Shown here piece after piece: positions 9,671 to 18,239 of a stretch of 64,000 bases of DNA. Every line of letters starts with the position of its first letter. Positions within the stretch are counted from its first letter, which is position 1. The notes beneath the pieces were generated by a model. That model had not been told where the DNA came from, made no database searches, and worked only from the letters and a program-made list of their open reading frames with translations. Source of the stretch: JBKDZP01 sp047971315. Lineage in GTDB: Bacteria; Bacillota_I; Bacilli_A; RF39; UBA660. Where the stretch lies: the NCBI GenBank assembly GCA_047971315.1, contig JBKDZP010000003.1, positions 121,551 through 185,550 on the forward strand. The letters run 5' to 3'. A program made the position numbers and the translations under genes.

Positions 9671-9736
9671 TCTAAATCATTGATTAACTTATTTAAGTTT
9701 AGATCTCAATAATACTTTTTGACAAAAAATCCTTTT

Positions 9737-11053
9737 TTATAATTCACCTTTATTTTTAAAATTTAGAACTATCGGTGTTCCATTAAAATCAAAAGATTCT
9801 CTTAACTTATTTTCCAAGTATCTTTCATATGAAAAATGGATTAAACCTTTACTATTTACCTGAATATTAAAAGTTGGTGGACAAGTACCAGTTTGACTAC
9901 AAAAATAAATCTTAAGTCTTTTTCCTTTATAACTAGGTGGTAAATTTAAAGTATATGCATCCCTAATTACATCATTAAGTAAGCTTGTTTTAATTTGTTT
10001 ATGACAATTTTCATCTACTTTTAGAACTTCTGGAATTAAAGTATGAATTCTTTTTTTAGTTAAAGCTGATAAAAATACAATTGGGGCATAAGATATGAAT
10101 GCAAATTCACTTCTAATCAATTTGATAAAATTTTTCATTTCTTCATCCTTATTATCAATAATATCCCATTTATTTACTACAATTACTATTCCTTTACCAG
10201 CTTCTAGGGCATATCCTGCAATATGTTTATCATGTTCAACTATACCCTCTTCAGCATTAATTACTAATAAACATACATCAGATCTATCAATTGCTTTCAT
10301 TGAACGAAGTAAACTATATTTTTCAATTTTTTCATATACTTTACCTCTTTTACGCATTCCTGCTGTATCAATAACAACCATATCTTTACCATGATATATA
10401 AATGGTGTATCAATTGAATCTCTAGTTGTACCTGCTATATTACTAACAATAGCTCTATCTTCATTTAAAATTGCATTTACTAAACTACTTTTTCCTACAT
10501 TTGGTCTTCCAATAATAGAAAATTTAATGGTTTCTTCACTATATTCTTCTTCTTCAACTTCATTAAAATCTTCTACTACATTATCAAGTAATTCAGATAT
10601 TCCAATATTTTGTTCCCCGCTAACTTCAATATATTTATCAAATCCTAATTCATAAAAATCATATAAGTTTTCACGAGAAGCTTTATGATCAACTTTATTA
10701 ATAGCAACAATTACTTTTTTATTACTTTTTATTAACATATTTTTTACAATAGAATCATCAGCAGTTAATCCTTCTTTTCCATCTACTACAAAAACAATTA
10801 CATCTGCTTCTTCGATTGCTAATTCAGCTTGTACTTTTATTTCATTATTAAAATCACTATTACCTAATTCAATACCACCAGTATCTATTAAATGAAAACA
10901 GTAATTTTCATAATTCACACTTCCATAAATTCTATCTCTTGTAACACCAGGTGTGTCTTCAATAATTGATATTCTTTTACCAACTATTTTATTAAATATT
11001 GTTGATTTACCAACATTTGGTCTTCCTACTAATGCTACTACTTGTTTTTTCAT
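9737..11053 (-). CDS. der: Ribosome-assembly GTPase Der (EngA)
   Basis: Double-GTPase that helps mature the 50S ribosomal subunit. Two complete G domains are visible: GRPNVGKST at 10-18 with NKVD, and a second GRPNVGKSS with DTAGMRKRGK and NKWD. The C-terminal KH-like domain ends the protein; total 438 residues, normal for Der. An ATG 15 nt further upstream is in frame, but the RBS GGAGGCGAG lies between the two ATGs, so the start at 11053 is chosen. All G1-G4 motifs are intact. Confidence 0.96.
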   Translation of the reverse strand: MKKQVVALVGRPNVGKSTIFNKIVGKRISIIEDTPGVTRDRIYGSVNYENYCFHLIDTGGIELGNSDFNNEIKVQAELAIEEADVIVFVVDGKEGLTADDSIVKNMLIKSNKKVIVAINKVDHKASRENLYDFYELGFDKYIEVSGEQNIGISELLDNVVEDFNEVEEEEYSEETIKFSIIGRPNVGKSSLVNAILNEDRAIVSNIAGTTRDSIDTPFIYHGKDMVVIDTAGMRKRGKVYEKIEKYSLLRSMKAIDRSDVCLLVINAEEGIVEHDKHIAGYALEAGKGIVIVVNKWDIIDNKDEEMKNFIKLIRSEFAFISYAPIVFLSALTKKRIHTLIPEVLKVDENCHKQIKTSLLNDVIRDAYTLNLPPSYKGKRLKIYFCSQTGTCPPTFNIQVNSKGLIHFSYERYLENKLRESFDFNGTPIVLNFKNKGEL

Positions 11054-11111
11054 AAAACTCGCCTCCATCTCGCATATTATAGCACAAAATCATAAAGATA
11101 CAAATTAATCC

Positions 11112-11585
11112 TTATGATTTTATTAATTTTCCATATTTAATTATTTTGTTTACTTCATTTTTATAAATTAGTTCACTAAATTCTAAAATTTCACCATATT
11201 TAATAGAATCAATTGATTCTGTTAATATTGCATAAATATCATTGTTATATGCATAATATTTTAATTTGTCATTTTTAATGATATCAAATATTTTAAAAAC
11301 AAACTGACTATCATGAATTGATATTTCCATATCAACTTGATCTGTATAATCAAAATATTCTAAATCATCTTTATTTATTTCAATTACAATGCCATAATAT
11401 TTATCTTTATAAACATCAATAACATAATATCCATTTAATAAAATGTTATATTTATTTTTCAATTTTAAAAATAATTTTTGAAAATATTCTTCTAAATTTT
11501 CTTTATCCAAAAAATCTAATTGGTTTAAGTTTAAATTATTTATATATAGAGTTGTACTATCATCGCTCCATCTAACAATTTTCAT
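11112..11585 (-). CDS. Hypothetical 157-residue protein
   Basis: Acidic, Asp/Tyr/Ile-rich cytoplasmic protein with no membrane segment or recognised motif. It starts with MKIVRWSDDSTTLYINN and alternates short strands and helices, suggesting a small alpha/beta fold. It sits between two ribosome-assembly GTPases (der downstream, engB upstream) in the same direction, so it may be co-transcribed with them. Family unknown. Confidence 0.6.
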   Translation of the reverse strand: MKIVRWSDDSTTLYINNLNLNQLDFLDKENLEEYFQKLFLKLKNKYNILLNGYYVIDVYKDKYYGIVIEINKDDLEYFDYTDQVDMEISIHDSQFVFKIFDIIKNDKLKYYAYNNDIYAILTESIDSIKYGEILEFSELIYKNEVNKIIKYGKLIKS

Positions 11586-11631
11586 TAATATTCACCTAAT
11601 TATATTTTATGTATAAATATTATTTTGGTAA

Positions 11632-12213
11632 TTAAATTATTCTAGTAATTTTTTCTATTATTTCTAATTTACCATTTTTTGTAACATTTGAGAATACTAC
11701 AAAATCATCACCTACAACCAAATCTAATTCATTTAAAATTAAACTTCTTTGACTTTGATGTTTAGTTATTCCTATTTTATCTGACTTCGTTGCAACTATT
11801 GTTACTGGTATTTTATAATGTTTTAAAAATTCGTACATTAATATATCATCACTAGTTGGTTTATGTCTAAAATCTATTAACATAAATACTTGTTTTAAGT
11901 TTTCACGATTTTCTAGATAATCTTCCATCATTAATCCAAATTTTTTCTTTTTACTTTTACTTAAATTAGCAAATCCATATCCTGGTGCATCAACTAAATA
12001 AAATCCATCATTTACTAAATAGAAGTTAATAGTTTGAGTTTTACCAGGATTAGAAGAAGTTCTTGCATAATTTTTACGATTAATTAATGTATTTATAAAA
12101 CTACTTTTTCCAACATTAGAACGTCCTACTAATAAAAATTCTGGTTTATTATCCGTAGGATACTGACTTCGTCTAACTGCACTTATTTTTAAATCTACAC
12201 TACTTATTTTCAT
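11632..12213 (-). CDS. engB: Ribosome-assembly GTPase EngB (YsxC/YihA)
   Basis: 193-residue TrmE-Era-EngA-EngB-Septin GTPase required for 50S assembly in other Firmicutes. Motifs: GRSNVGKSS (P-loop, about residue 30), the switch region SSNPGKTQTINFY, DAPGYGFA for G3 and TKSDK for G4, and a VVFSNVTKNG segment at the G5 position. The length is standard. The ATG follows GAGGTGAT. It clusters with der, a common grouping of ribosome GTPases. Confidence 0.95.
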   Translation of the reverse strand: MKISSVDLKISAVRRSQYPTDNKPEFLLVGRSNVGKSSFINTLINRKNYARTSSNPGKTQTINFYLVNDGFYLVDAPGYGFANLSKSKKKKFGLMMEDYLENRENLKQVFMLIDFRHKPTSDDILMYEFLKHYKIPVTIVATKSDKIGITKHQSQRSLILNELDLVVGDDFVVFSNVTKNGKLEIIEKITRII

Positions 12214-12240
12214 ATAATCACCTCATTTGTATTTTATAAA

Positions 12241-12774
12241 TTAATATAATTGTTCAATCGCACTATCACCACTATTAACTGGGAATTTTTCATTACAATA
12301 TGTCGTAGCCTCTGATCTACACAGTGTATCATTACCACAGTCTGATTTATATTTTTGTAAACAACTAGCTCTATCAGTTACAACAATTGTTTATTCTCCA
12401 CCATTAATAAATATATCAACACAACCTAATATATTTTCCTCAGTTTGAATCAAACCAAAAACAAATTGAACAATTGCAACTATAAAAAATATAATCACAG
12501 CTGCTAAAATTCTTCTAATAAATCTACTTTGAGATTCCTTCATTCCTTTTTCATCATTACTCATTACTGCTTTTCCCATGTCCAACATTCCCATAATAAT
12601 TAAAATTATTGGAACTAACAATTTTACTAAACTAGTTAAATTACTTGTAAAAATAGGAAGTGCTGCAGGTATGCCGTCTACTCCACCACAACTTACTTCT
12701 GATGCAGCCAATACAAATTCACTACTAATAAAAAAACAACTTACTGTAAAAATAAATAAACTAATCTTTTTCAT
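12241..12774 (-). pseudogene. Exported TrbC/VirB2-like membrane protein, interrupted by an in-frame TAA
   Basis: The first 127 codons encode a signal peptide (MKKISLFIFTVSCFF through VLA, cleavage before AS) and two hydrophobic helices (LVKLLVPIILIIMGMLDMG; ILAAVIIFFIVAIVQFVFG), an arrangement seen in VirB2/TrbC-like small pilins. A TAA at 12391-12393 stops it after INGGE. The same frame then stays open for another 49 codons with four more cysteines (ASCLQKYKSDCGNDTLC, TTYC) to the next TAA at 12241. The extension looks like a genuine C-terminal domain, so either the gene carries a nonsense mutation or the stop is read through. The 127-residue product could still insert in the membrane. Confidence 0.6.
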
Positions 12775-12861
12775 TTCACCATCTCCAAAATCATTTACCC
12801 ATAAATTGATTATATATTAATTTTAACTTTTAATCAATAGAAGAAAAAAGAATAATACTAA

Positions 12862-13380
12862 TTATTCACTTGCACAAGTATATTTATTTTCAGATAAGTA
12901 TTCTTTTAAGTCTTCATAATTTGTTGGATAATTTGTATTAAATTGATTAATTGAGTCTAAATCAGCTACTCCATTTATAGTTAACATATAAGAATTTTCA
13001 TCTATTGAAATAGTTTGATTTAAAAATAATAAATCTGTCACTAATGTTTCACGTTCATTAAATAATTCCTCATTTGCATAAATTATTGTTTTAAATAATT
13101 CGATACTATTTAAATTTCCAGTAGAATCAAAATTAAATATTAACTGTTCATCCAAATTTTGGGTATCTGTTGCAATATTTTTATTACAAATAAATTTTGT
13201 AGGTATTACTACTTCTTTTTGTTCTTCTTCCACAACCTCTTTTGTAGTATCTGATTTACTTGTTGGATTATTTACCTTATTTCTAATTATACTATCTAAT
13301 GTTGGCATAAAATAAATAAATAAACCTACAATTACAGTTAATGCAATTAAAACATATTTTTCCTTTTTACTAATTTCCAT
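12862..13380 (-). CDS. Membrane-anchored extracellular protein, unknown family
   Basis: 172 residues. An uncleaved N-terminal helix (YVLIALTVIVGLFIYFM, about 9-25) anchors an outside domain that begins with a Glu/Lys-rich linker and contains two cysteines (FICNKN and the near-terminal YTCASE) that may form a disulfide. The alternating strands with acidic turns resemble small lipoprotein-like domains, but I cannot name the family. Same direction as the interrupted VirB2-like gene 90 nt downstream. ATG preceded by GGTGAT. Confidence 0.6.
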   Translation of the reverse strand: MEISKKEKYVLIALTVIVGLFIYFMPTLDSIIRNKVNNPTSKSDTTKEVVEEEQKEVVIPTKFICNKNIATDTQNLDEQLIFNFDSTGNLNSIELFKTIIYANEELFNERETLVTDLLFLNQTISIDENSYMLTINGVADLDSINQFNTNYPTNYEDLKEYLSENKYTCASE

Positions 13381-13746
13381 ATTATCACCATATTTATGGT
13401 ATCATTAATTTAATAAAAAGAAAAGAGTTTATACAAATATTTGTAATTATTTTGTAATAATAGACTATTATAATTCTCTAAATCTTTAAAAAAAAAAAAT
13501 TATATAGATTATTTATAAATACAGCATCTAATTAATCAAATATTAACTTCATATTATTTTTTAGTAGTATTTAATGAGGTTTAACATATTCCATATTAGT
13601 TCCTTTTTTATTTCTAGTACTTCCATATTTTATTATTGGTTTATTGTTAGTAAATTTACCAATTATTTATTTTCTTTTTTAATTCTTCACTTATCTTAAT
13701 TTTTTTAGTATTTATTTGTAAAATAAGCTCCATCTTTCCTAGTACA
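13381..13746. other. AT-rich intergenic stretch, nothing recognised
   Basis: More than 80% A/T to the eye, with poly-A and poly-T tracts and no open frame with an RBS. It probably holds the leftward promoter of the 172-residue gene near 13390-13450, but I could not fix boxes. Confidence 0.4.
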
Positions 13747-13868
13747 CAAAAAAATACTAACTATTCATTTAGTTAGTATTTTCTATACATACCCCGAAAA
13801 GTTCGAGTTACAATCCATATGGTGCGCCTGTAAATGACGTTTGGAAATTTTTATTAAGGTCAATTTCT
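13747..13868 (-). ncRNA. Candidate small RNA with its own promoter and terminator
   Basis: A transcription unit of about 120 nt reading left. A near-consensus promoter (next entry) predicts a start near 13868, and a strong hairpin ATACTAACT/AGTTAGTAT (13754-13779) followed by an eight-T tract ends it. Between them is a GC-richer core (about 13795-13845) with possible pairing TTACA/TGTAA around CCATATGG and a CGAA/TTCG hairpin. The longest peptide frames are trivial. It does not match the tRNA, SRP RNA, 6S or riboswitch cores I know. A short leader of a lost gene is an alternative. Confidence 0.55.
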
Positions 13869-13874
13869 AATTTA

Positions 13875-13903
13875 ATTATACTACGATTTTATATTTTGGA
13901 CAA
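13875..13903 (-). promoter_or_regulatory. Promoter of the candidate small RNA
   Basis: On the minus strand TTGTCC (13898-13903), 17 nt, TATAAT (13875-13880). No gene with an RBS follows before the terminator at 13747-13780, which is why a non-coding transcript is proposed. Confidence 0.7.
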
Positions 13904-13985
13904 TCATATATACTTAAACTTTTAAAATATTGTAATCAGTATTATTTTATGAGATAATATTTTAGGAAGGTGGTGATTATCTTTT

Positions 13986-14516
13986 ATGACACGTAAAGAT
14001 TTATATCAAAAATATCTTGAAGCCTTAAATAAAAGAGCAGACTTAGAAAATAAAATAAATGCTATAATTAACAAGTGGGCAGATGGAGAAACTGTCTTTG
14101 ATACTAAAACTATTGAAGATGCTATTGAAAAAGGATATTCAAGATTAGATGAATTGAGAAAAATCGAAGAAAAATTGCACAATGATTTTATGAATCAAGA
14201 CGCGAAAGAAGAAATAAAAAAAGATGCTGATATTAGTGTTCGACACCATTTAGGAATTAATCCCAGTAATTTAGAAATTACTAGTGGTGTACTTTCAAGT
14301 AATGCCAAGGAATCACACTTAATTGGTCAAAAAAAGAGTTCTGAACAATTAGCAAATGAAAAAGTTCAATTATTAAATGAAATAAATACAAAAGTAATGA
14401 ATAAAGAAATATCATTAGCTGAAGCTTCAAAGTTAACAAATGACGTTAATATTTCATATGGATTTTATGAAACAATTCCTGAGGAATTATCTAGTGAAAA
14501 TAGTATGCATAGATAA
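13986..14516 (+). CDS. Hypothetical 176-residue helical protein
   Basis: Charged, Lys/Glu/Asn-rich protein with no membrane segment. The first about 75 residues (YLEALNKRADLENKINAI, then DELRKIEEKLHND) look like a coiled coil; a middle RHHLGINPSNLEI part and a second helical part follow. I recognise no family. The upstream AGGAAGGTGGTGAT is a strong RBS and a perfect terminator follows, so it is a monocistronic rightward gene in a stretch otherwise read leftward. It may belong to the accessory region next to the integrated element. Confidence 0.55.
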   Translation: MTRKDLYQKYLEALNKRADLENKINAIINKWADGETVFDTKTIEDAIEKGYSRLDELRKIEEKLHNDFMNQDAKEEIKKDADISVRHHLGINPSNLEITSGVLSSNAKESHLIGQKKSSEQLANEKVQLLNEINTKVMNKEISLAEASKLTNDVNISYGFYETIPEELSSENSMHR

Positions 14517-14550
14517 ATTTAATAATATATCTAATAAAATTTTATAAAAA

Positions 14551-14586
14551 ATATGCAAGAATAATATCTTGCATATTTTTTGTTTT
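14551..14586 (+). terminator. Terminator of the 176-residue gene
   Basis: ATATGCAAGA, loop ATAATA, TCTTGCATAT, then a T run: a ten-pair stem 34 nt past the stop. Confidence 0.85.
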
Positions 14587-14598
14587 CAAATAAAATAA

Positions 14599-14679
14599 GC
14601 TTTCAAAAGGTATTACCTTTTGCACACCGTTATTAGCTCTGCCAATAGCGTAGTGTGTTACTCTTTTGGCTTTCAAAAG
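14599..14679. repeat. Three tandem hairpins bounded by an 11-bp direct repeat
   Basis: GCTTTCAAAAG occurs at 14599-14609 and 14669-14679. Between and overlapping these are three stem-loops: AAAAGGT/ACCTTTT (605-621 of the 14-kb block), a central one pairing CACAC with GTGTG and TATTAGC with GCCAATA (about 14622-14657), and CTTTTG/CAAAAG at the right. The block has no coding frame. It could be a relic of a small non-autonomous element, an attachment site, or a structured RNA; its function is unknown. Confidence 0.45.
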
Positions 14680-14754
14680 ACATTCTATAAAAATATTTAA
14701 TCATATAAGCTGTAATTTAAAATCTAACATTTCCTCAGAAGAATTAGAAAAATT

Positions 14755-15264
14755 TTAGACTTTTTTTCTTGTCAAGACAATTCCTAAAATCCCACCTATA
14801 AGAAAAATAGGAGCTAACCTAACATATAACCATTCAAATGCATGTAAAATCGTTCCTACAACGGCAGTTTCAGGATTGCTAAAATTCCAATCTAGATAAG
14901 AACTATTAAATACTATTAAGATTACTGAAATTATTACTTTAACTGCACACAATAATATAAATAGCCAATGTATTTTTTTTCTTTGTGATATTATTCTTTG
15001 CGACAGTTGTAGATTAATAATCTCCAACTTTTCTGAAATTGCTTTTATATCATCAATTTTAGACTCAGAAATTGTTTCACCAAGCAATGTACCTACAGGT
15101 GTTTCAAGCACCTCAGATATAGAAATTAACATTTCTGAATCAGGAACTGATAATCCTTGCTCCCACTTAGAAATTGTTTGTCTTACCACATTCAACTTGA
15201 TAGCAAGTTCTTCTTGCGAAAGTCCTTTTGATTTTCTTCTTGCATTAATGTTTTCTTTTAACAT
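14755..15264 (-). CDS. XRE-family regulator with C-terminal membrane helices
   Basis: 169 residues. An N-terminal HTH_3 domain (about 1-60) shows LSQEELAIKLNVVRQTISKWEQG, the classic helix-turn-helix. A helical linker follows, then two hydrophobic segments (IHWLFILLCAVKVIISVILIV and LAPIFLIGGILGIVL). DNA-binding proteins of this shape are common in Firmicutes as membrane-tethered repressors near transporters or mobile DNA. It has its own promoter overlapped by a palindrome (next entry), so autoregulation is likely. It may control the neighbouring integrated element, though it lies just outside the recombinase. Confidence 0.85.
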   Translation of the reverse strand: MLKENINARRKSKGLSQEELAIKLNVVRQTISKWEQGLSVPDSEMLISISEVLETPVGTLLGETISESKIDDIKAISEKLEIINLQLSQRIISQRKKIHWLFILLCAVKVIISVILIVFNSSYLDWNFSNPETAVVGTILHAFEWLYVRLAPIFLIGGILGIVLTRKKV

Positions 15265-15289
15265 TTTTATATCTCCCTTCTTTAAAACT

Positions 15290-15324
15290 ATTATATACTT
15301 GATAAGTCATTGCTACAAGCAATG
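15290..15324 (-). promoter_or_regulatory. Promoter and operator of the XRE regulator
   Basis: TATAAT (15290-15295) and TTGTAG (15313-15318), minus strand, spaced 17 nt. A perfect palindrome CATTGCT-ACA-AGCAATG (15308-15324) covers the -35 box, the expected place for a repressor to bind. GAAGGGAGA before the ATG is the RBS. Confidence 0.75.
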
Positions 15325-15371
15325 TATATTAACATTCAAAATTTATAATCAAGAGATATTATTAATTATCA

Positions 15372-15406
15372 TAACAAAGATCACAATTTACTAATTGTCT
15401 TTGTAA
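15372..15406. terminator. Imperfect hairpin after the recombinase gene
   Basis: ACAAAGA-CACAATT and AATTGTCTTTGT pair around TACT, placed directly after the leftward recombinase. The T tract is weak, so it is a probable but not strong terminator, and marks the approximate left edge of the element. Confidence 0.5.
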
Positions 15407-15410
15407 TTAA

Positions 15411-16850
15411 TTATGGTATATTGCCTCTATAATCTTTACCTTTTATAGTAAATATTATATATATTTTACCGTCTTTATATAAATATACTTTATATAAAAA
15501 CACATCTATAAGCATACGTCTATACTTTAAATCGTTTGGATCACCATTACGCAAGTCTTTTAAGAAGAACTTTATTTGTGACTTAGTAATACTTATGCTA
15601 TTAGCCTCTTCATATCTCAAATCATTATCTAATTCCTTACGATAATCTTCCATTTTAGATAACTCCTCAAATATTGAGTTCCTAACACTATCTATACTAC
15701 ATTGTTTTAGACTGTCTAGCAAGCTACCTTTTTGTTTGTTGTTTTCTTTTAGAGCCTTTTTTAAACGTTTAATATTACTTTCGTCTTTATCTTTTTCCAT
15801 AGCCTCAAATAAATTGATTGATAAATTGTTTATATTATCATCGGTTAATAACTCTCTTGCTTTTAGCACCACAAAGTCCTCTAATAATGGTTTGCTAATA
15901 TTCTTTATATCACATTGCTTTGCTCTCATATTACTACAAGAATAATAGTGGTATAGGCGTTTTGTCTTAGATGTAGAAGATACTCCAGTCATTAGAGCGT
16001 CACAGTGTCCGCATACTAACTTACCAGTCAATAAATATTCCATTTTTGCTCTAGCCCTTGCTGGAGCACTTTTTCTTTTATTTACCATTTCTTGCACCTA
16101 ATAAAATAGTTGATCGTCTATTATTTATGGAATTCTAACTGGCATTTCCTCAACATTAAATGTATAGATACAAGTATACTTTTTATTTTTTAATATCCTT
16201 AAAATGCTATTTTTGTTAAACTCATTACCCCTAGAGGTCTTTATATTGTATTTGTTTAGATACCTTATTATATCAGCCATTGCCGATTTATCTCTATACA
16301 TTTCAAATATTTTTTTAACGATTAACGCTTGTTCCTCGTCAATAATTATCTCTCTTATTTCTTTAACTGACTTAATGCCTAACGGTAAAGACATACCACC
16401 AGTAGATAATCCTTTTTTGGCATTGGTATACATACCGTCTTTTATATTCTTAGATAAGTTTAAAGAATAGTAATGTGCCAAGGTTTCTAACATACCATCC
16501 ATTAAAGCTCCTTGTGGATCGTCCGTTATATTTTTAACGGCTGATAGTACTCTAATACCTAATTTCTTTAAATCTTTTTTATATATGGCACTATCGTACT
16601 TATCACGAGCAAATCTATCTACTTTATATGTGACTATATAATCAAAGGTTTTCTTTTTACTGTCCTCTATCATTTGTTGAAAACCGTCTCGTTTATCATT
16701 TGTACCAGTTTTAGCCTCGTCGGTATATTCCCCCACGAAGATTAAGTTGTTTTTCTTTAGATACTCCATACATACTTCTCTTTGCGTTTCAATAGACTTT
16801 TCGTTTTGGCTATGAGAACTATATCTTAAGTATAACACGGCGTTATTCAT
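15411..16850 (-). pseudogene. Large serine recombinase split by two in-frame stops
   Basis: Site-specific integrase of the resolvase/invertase superfamily. The N-terminal catalytic domain (nucleophile Ser in LYLRYSSHSQNEKSIETQR, then KVDRFARD) is followed by the Recombinase domain. After MPVRIP the frame meets TAA (16125-16127), reads IIDDQLFY, meets TAG (16098-16100) and continues VQEMVNKRKS into the zinc ribbon (LVCGHCDALM, YYSCSNM) and coiled coil to the stop at 15411. All parts are in one frame, and the bridging residues fit the family, so an originally single protein of about 478 residues has gained two nonsense codons nine codons apart. The ATG at 16850 follows GGGGTGG; it overlaps the stop of the preceding gene. 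Function as two polypeptides or by readthrough is not excluded. Confidence 0.85.
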
Positions 16851-16852
16851 TA

Positions 16853-17710
16853 TTACCACCCCAACATTCTAATAGGTATTGGATCTTCGCTTATCCAACC
16901 CTCTAATTGTTCAATATACTTCTCACGAGATATCACTTTTTTTGCCTTATCACGCATTTTAATATAACGCCCTAAATAATTGAACCCTCTATTTCTTTTA
17001 TCTCTTAGGCGATATCTATTTTGTAATTTTTTATCTAATTGCACAGTGATATCACCATTTATTCTTTTTTGTTCTTTATTAGAATAATATTGTTTTTTAC
17101 AAGTAGTTTCATTGCCGTTTTTCTTATACTGAGTTCTATCACAAAATTCTTTTTTTACATCTTTAGTAAAAAAATATTTACGACAATTAGGACACCATTT
17201 TAGAAAATATCCCCTAGTAGTAAAGTGTAATATGCAAGATACGTACATATCAACATCATTATTACACGTGTAACAAGTCCAAGTTTCATTGTGAGTTTTA
17301 GCATAATCTTTATATATTTTGGATAATGTTTCTAAACTAGGAAACATTTTAATATTATCTAAATTATATTTATTCGTATCGTCATATTTGTTACTAATTC
17401 TATAATCGGGAATAGATCTATTAAATAAAATATTTTTCAATAAAAATCTAGTGATACTATCAGTATCATTTTCATTATCTTCCCTTAGTTTTCTAAAATA
17501 TATAATGAAAAGACCTAAATGATATGAAATAAATTGATTATTGAAATCTTTATTATCCTTAAGTTTTTCAAAGTGTTCGTCGAACACTCCTTTATCCCAA
17601 TAAATATTTTTATCACTTAACGGTAAAGTATCAAACAAATCGTGAACGTGTTTTTTATTATCTTTTAAATATACGTTTAGCGTCTTTTCACCTAATGTTA
17701 GTGTAAACAT
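16853..17710 (-). CDS. DUF6076-like protein with a zinc-binding cysteine cluster
   Basis: 285 residues. The N-terminal two-thirds are helical without motifs; the C-terminal part has paired cysteines: TCYTC, WCPNCRKYF, FCDR and TCKKQY, the layout of a CGNR-like/DUF6076 zinc module often met in Firmicute mobile elements. A very basic tail follows (RYRLRDKRNRG), suggesting nucleic-acid binding. It reads leftward from the palindromic control region and overlaps the recombinase start by a few nt, so both are in one operon; a role in control of integration or excision is an inference. The frame is intact. Confidence 0.6.
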   Translation of the reverse strand: MFTLTLGEKTLNVYLKDNKKHVHDLFDTLPLSDKNIYWDKGVFDEHFEKLKDNKDFNNQFISYHLGLFIIYFRKLREDNENDTDSITRFLLKNILFNRSIPDYRISNKYDDTNKYNLDNIKMFPSLETLSKIYKDYAKTHNETWTCYTCNNDVDMYVSCILHFTTRGYFLKWCPNCRKYFFTKDVKKEFCDRTQYKKNGNETTCKKQYYSNKEQKRINGDITVQLDKKLQNRYRLRDKRNRGFNYLGRYIKMRDKAKKVISREKYIEQLEGWISEDPIPIRMLGW

Positions 17711-17735
17711 AGCACTCCTCCATACTTGTATGTTG

Positions 17736-17820
17736 TTGAAAATAGTTGACTATTTTCAATATTTTGCGCAACTGTTGTTTGTATGTAATAATTATACCAC
17801 AACATATTATTGTTGTTCAT
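17736..17820. promoter_or_regulatory. Divergent control region with operator palindromes
   Basis: The gap between the leftward DUF6076-like gene and the rightward HTH gene holds a perfect 10-bp inverted repeat, TTGAAAATAG and CTATTTTCAA separated by TTGA (17736-17759). A TTGCGCAA palindrome follows near 17763-17770, and ACAACA/TGTTGT around TATTAT near 17800-17817. This resembles a phage lysogeny switch. AT-rich -10-like stretches (TAATAATTATAC) point rightward. Confidence 0.6.
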
Positions 17821-17835
17821 ATGGGAGGTGAAATT

Positions 17836-18020
17836 ATGCAATATAGAGCAAATAGTGATATTAGAAAGTTGATTTTTGATAGTCAAATACCTATGTGAAA
17901 ATTGCTACTGAACTTGGGTGTACGGATAGTACTTTTTCTAAAAAATTAAAGATCGAACTATCTAAAGAAGAAAAAGAAAAGATTATTGAAATTATTAAAA
18001 AACTTAAAAACTCTAACTAA
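17836..18020 (+). pseudogene. Small HTH regulator with a one-base deletion
   Basis: After a good RBS (GGGAGGTG) the frame reads MQYRANSDIRKLIFDSQIPM and meets TGA at 17896-17898. Shifting by one base restores KIATELGCTDSTFSKKLKIE and a charged tail up to TAA at 18018. Restoring one G (TGG for TG) gives IPMWKIATELG, which reads smoothly as a short phage-type helix-turn-helix protein of about 61 residues. It faces the operators, so it was probably the element's repressor or activator. Confidence 0.7.
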
Positions 18021-18050
18021 TTCTATCTACATCTATAAGGAGGTGTGAGT

Positions 18051-18209
18051 ATGGAGGTGGAACTTGGTAAAGAGCAATTAGACATAATAACAAATACTAT
18101 ACATCCAAGTGATATCATTACTCACATTGGTAGCCGACTTGTAAGATATGAGATTTTTGTTAAAAATGAATATCAAGATGGAGCTTTAACTAAAGCCGAG
18201 CTTGAATAA
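18051..18209 (+). CDS. Small satellite protein, 52 residues
   Basis: Reads MEVELGKEQLDIITNTIHPS and ends with DGALTKAELE. AAGGAGGTG stands seven nt before the ATG, and the gene is followed after 30 nt by the primase gene with its own AAGGAGG, so it sits in the rightward replication operon. No known domain; acidic and mostly helical. Confidence 0.6.
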   Translation: MEVELGKEQLDIITNTIHPSDIITHIGSRLVRYEIFVKNEYQDGALTKAELE

Positions 18210-18239
18210 TTAAGAAAATAAATACTAAGGAGGTAGACA

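Noticed and set aside
7500..9740. Complete diversity-generating retroelement
   Set aside because: No reverse transcriptase, Avd or template repeat was found in the window; only the target-like end is claimed.
10095..10394. 99-codon ORF opposite der
   Set aside because: Shadow of the der coding strand; no RBS.
13790..13850. tRNA-like GTTCGAGT segment
   Set aside because: No acceptor or D arm can be formed; treated as part of the candidate small RNA.
17698..17886. 62-codon leftward ORF over the operator region
   Set aside because: Covers promoter palindromes and overlaps real genes on both strands; no RBS.
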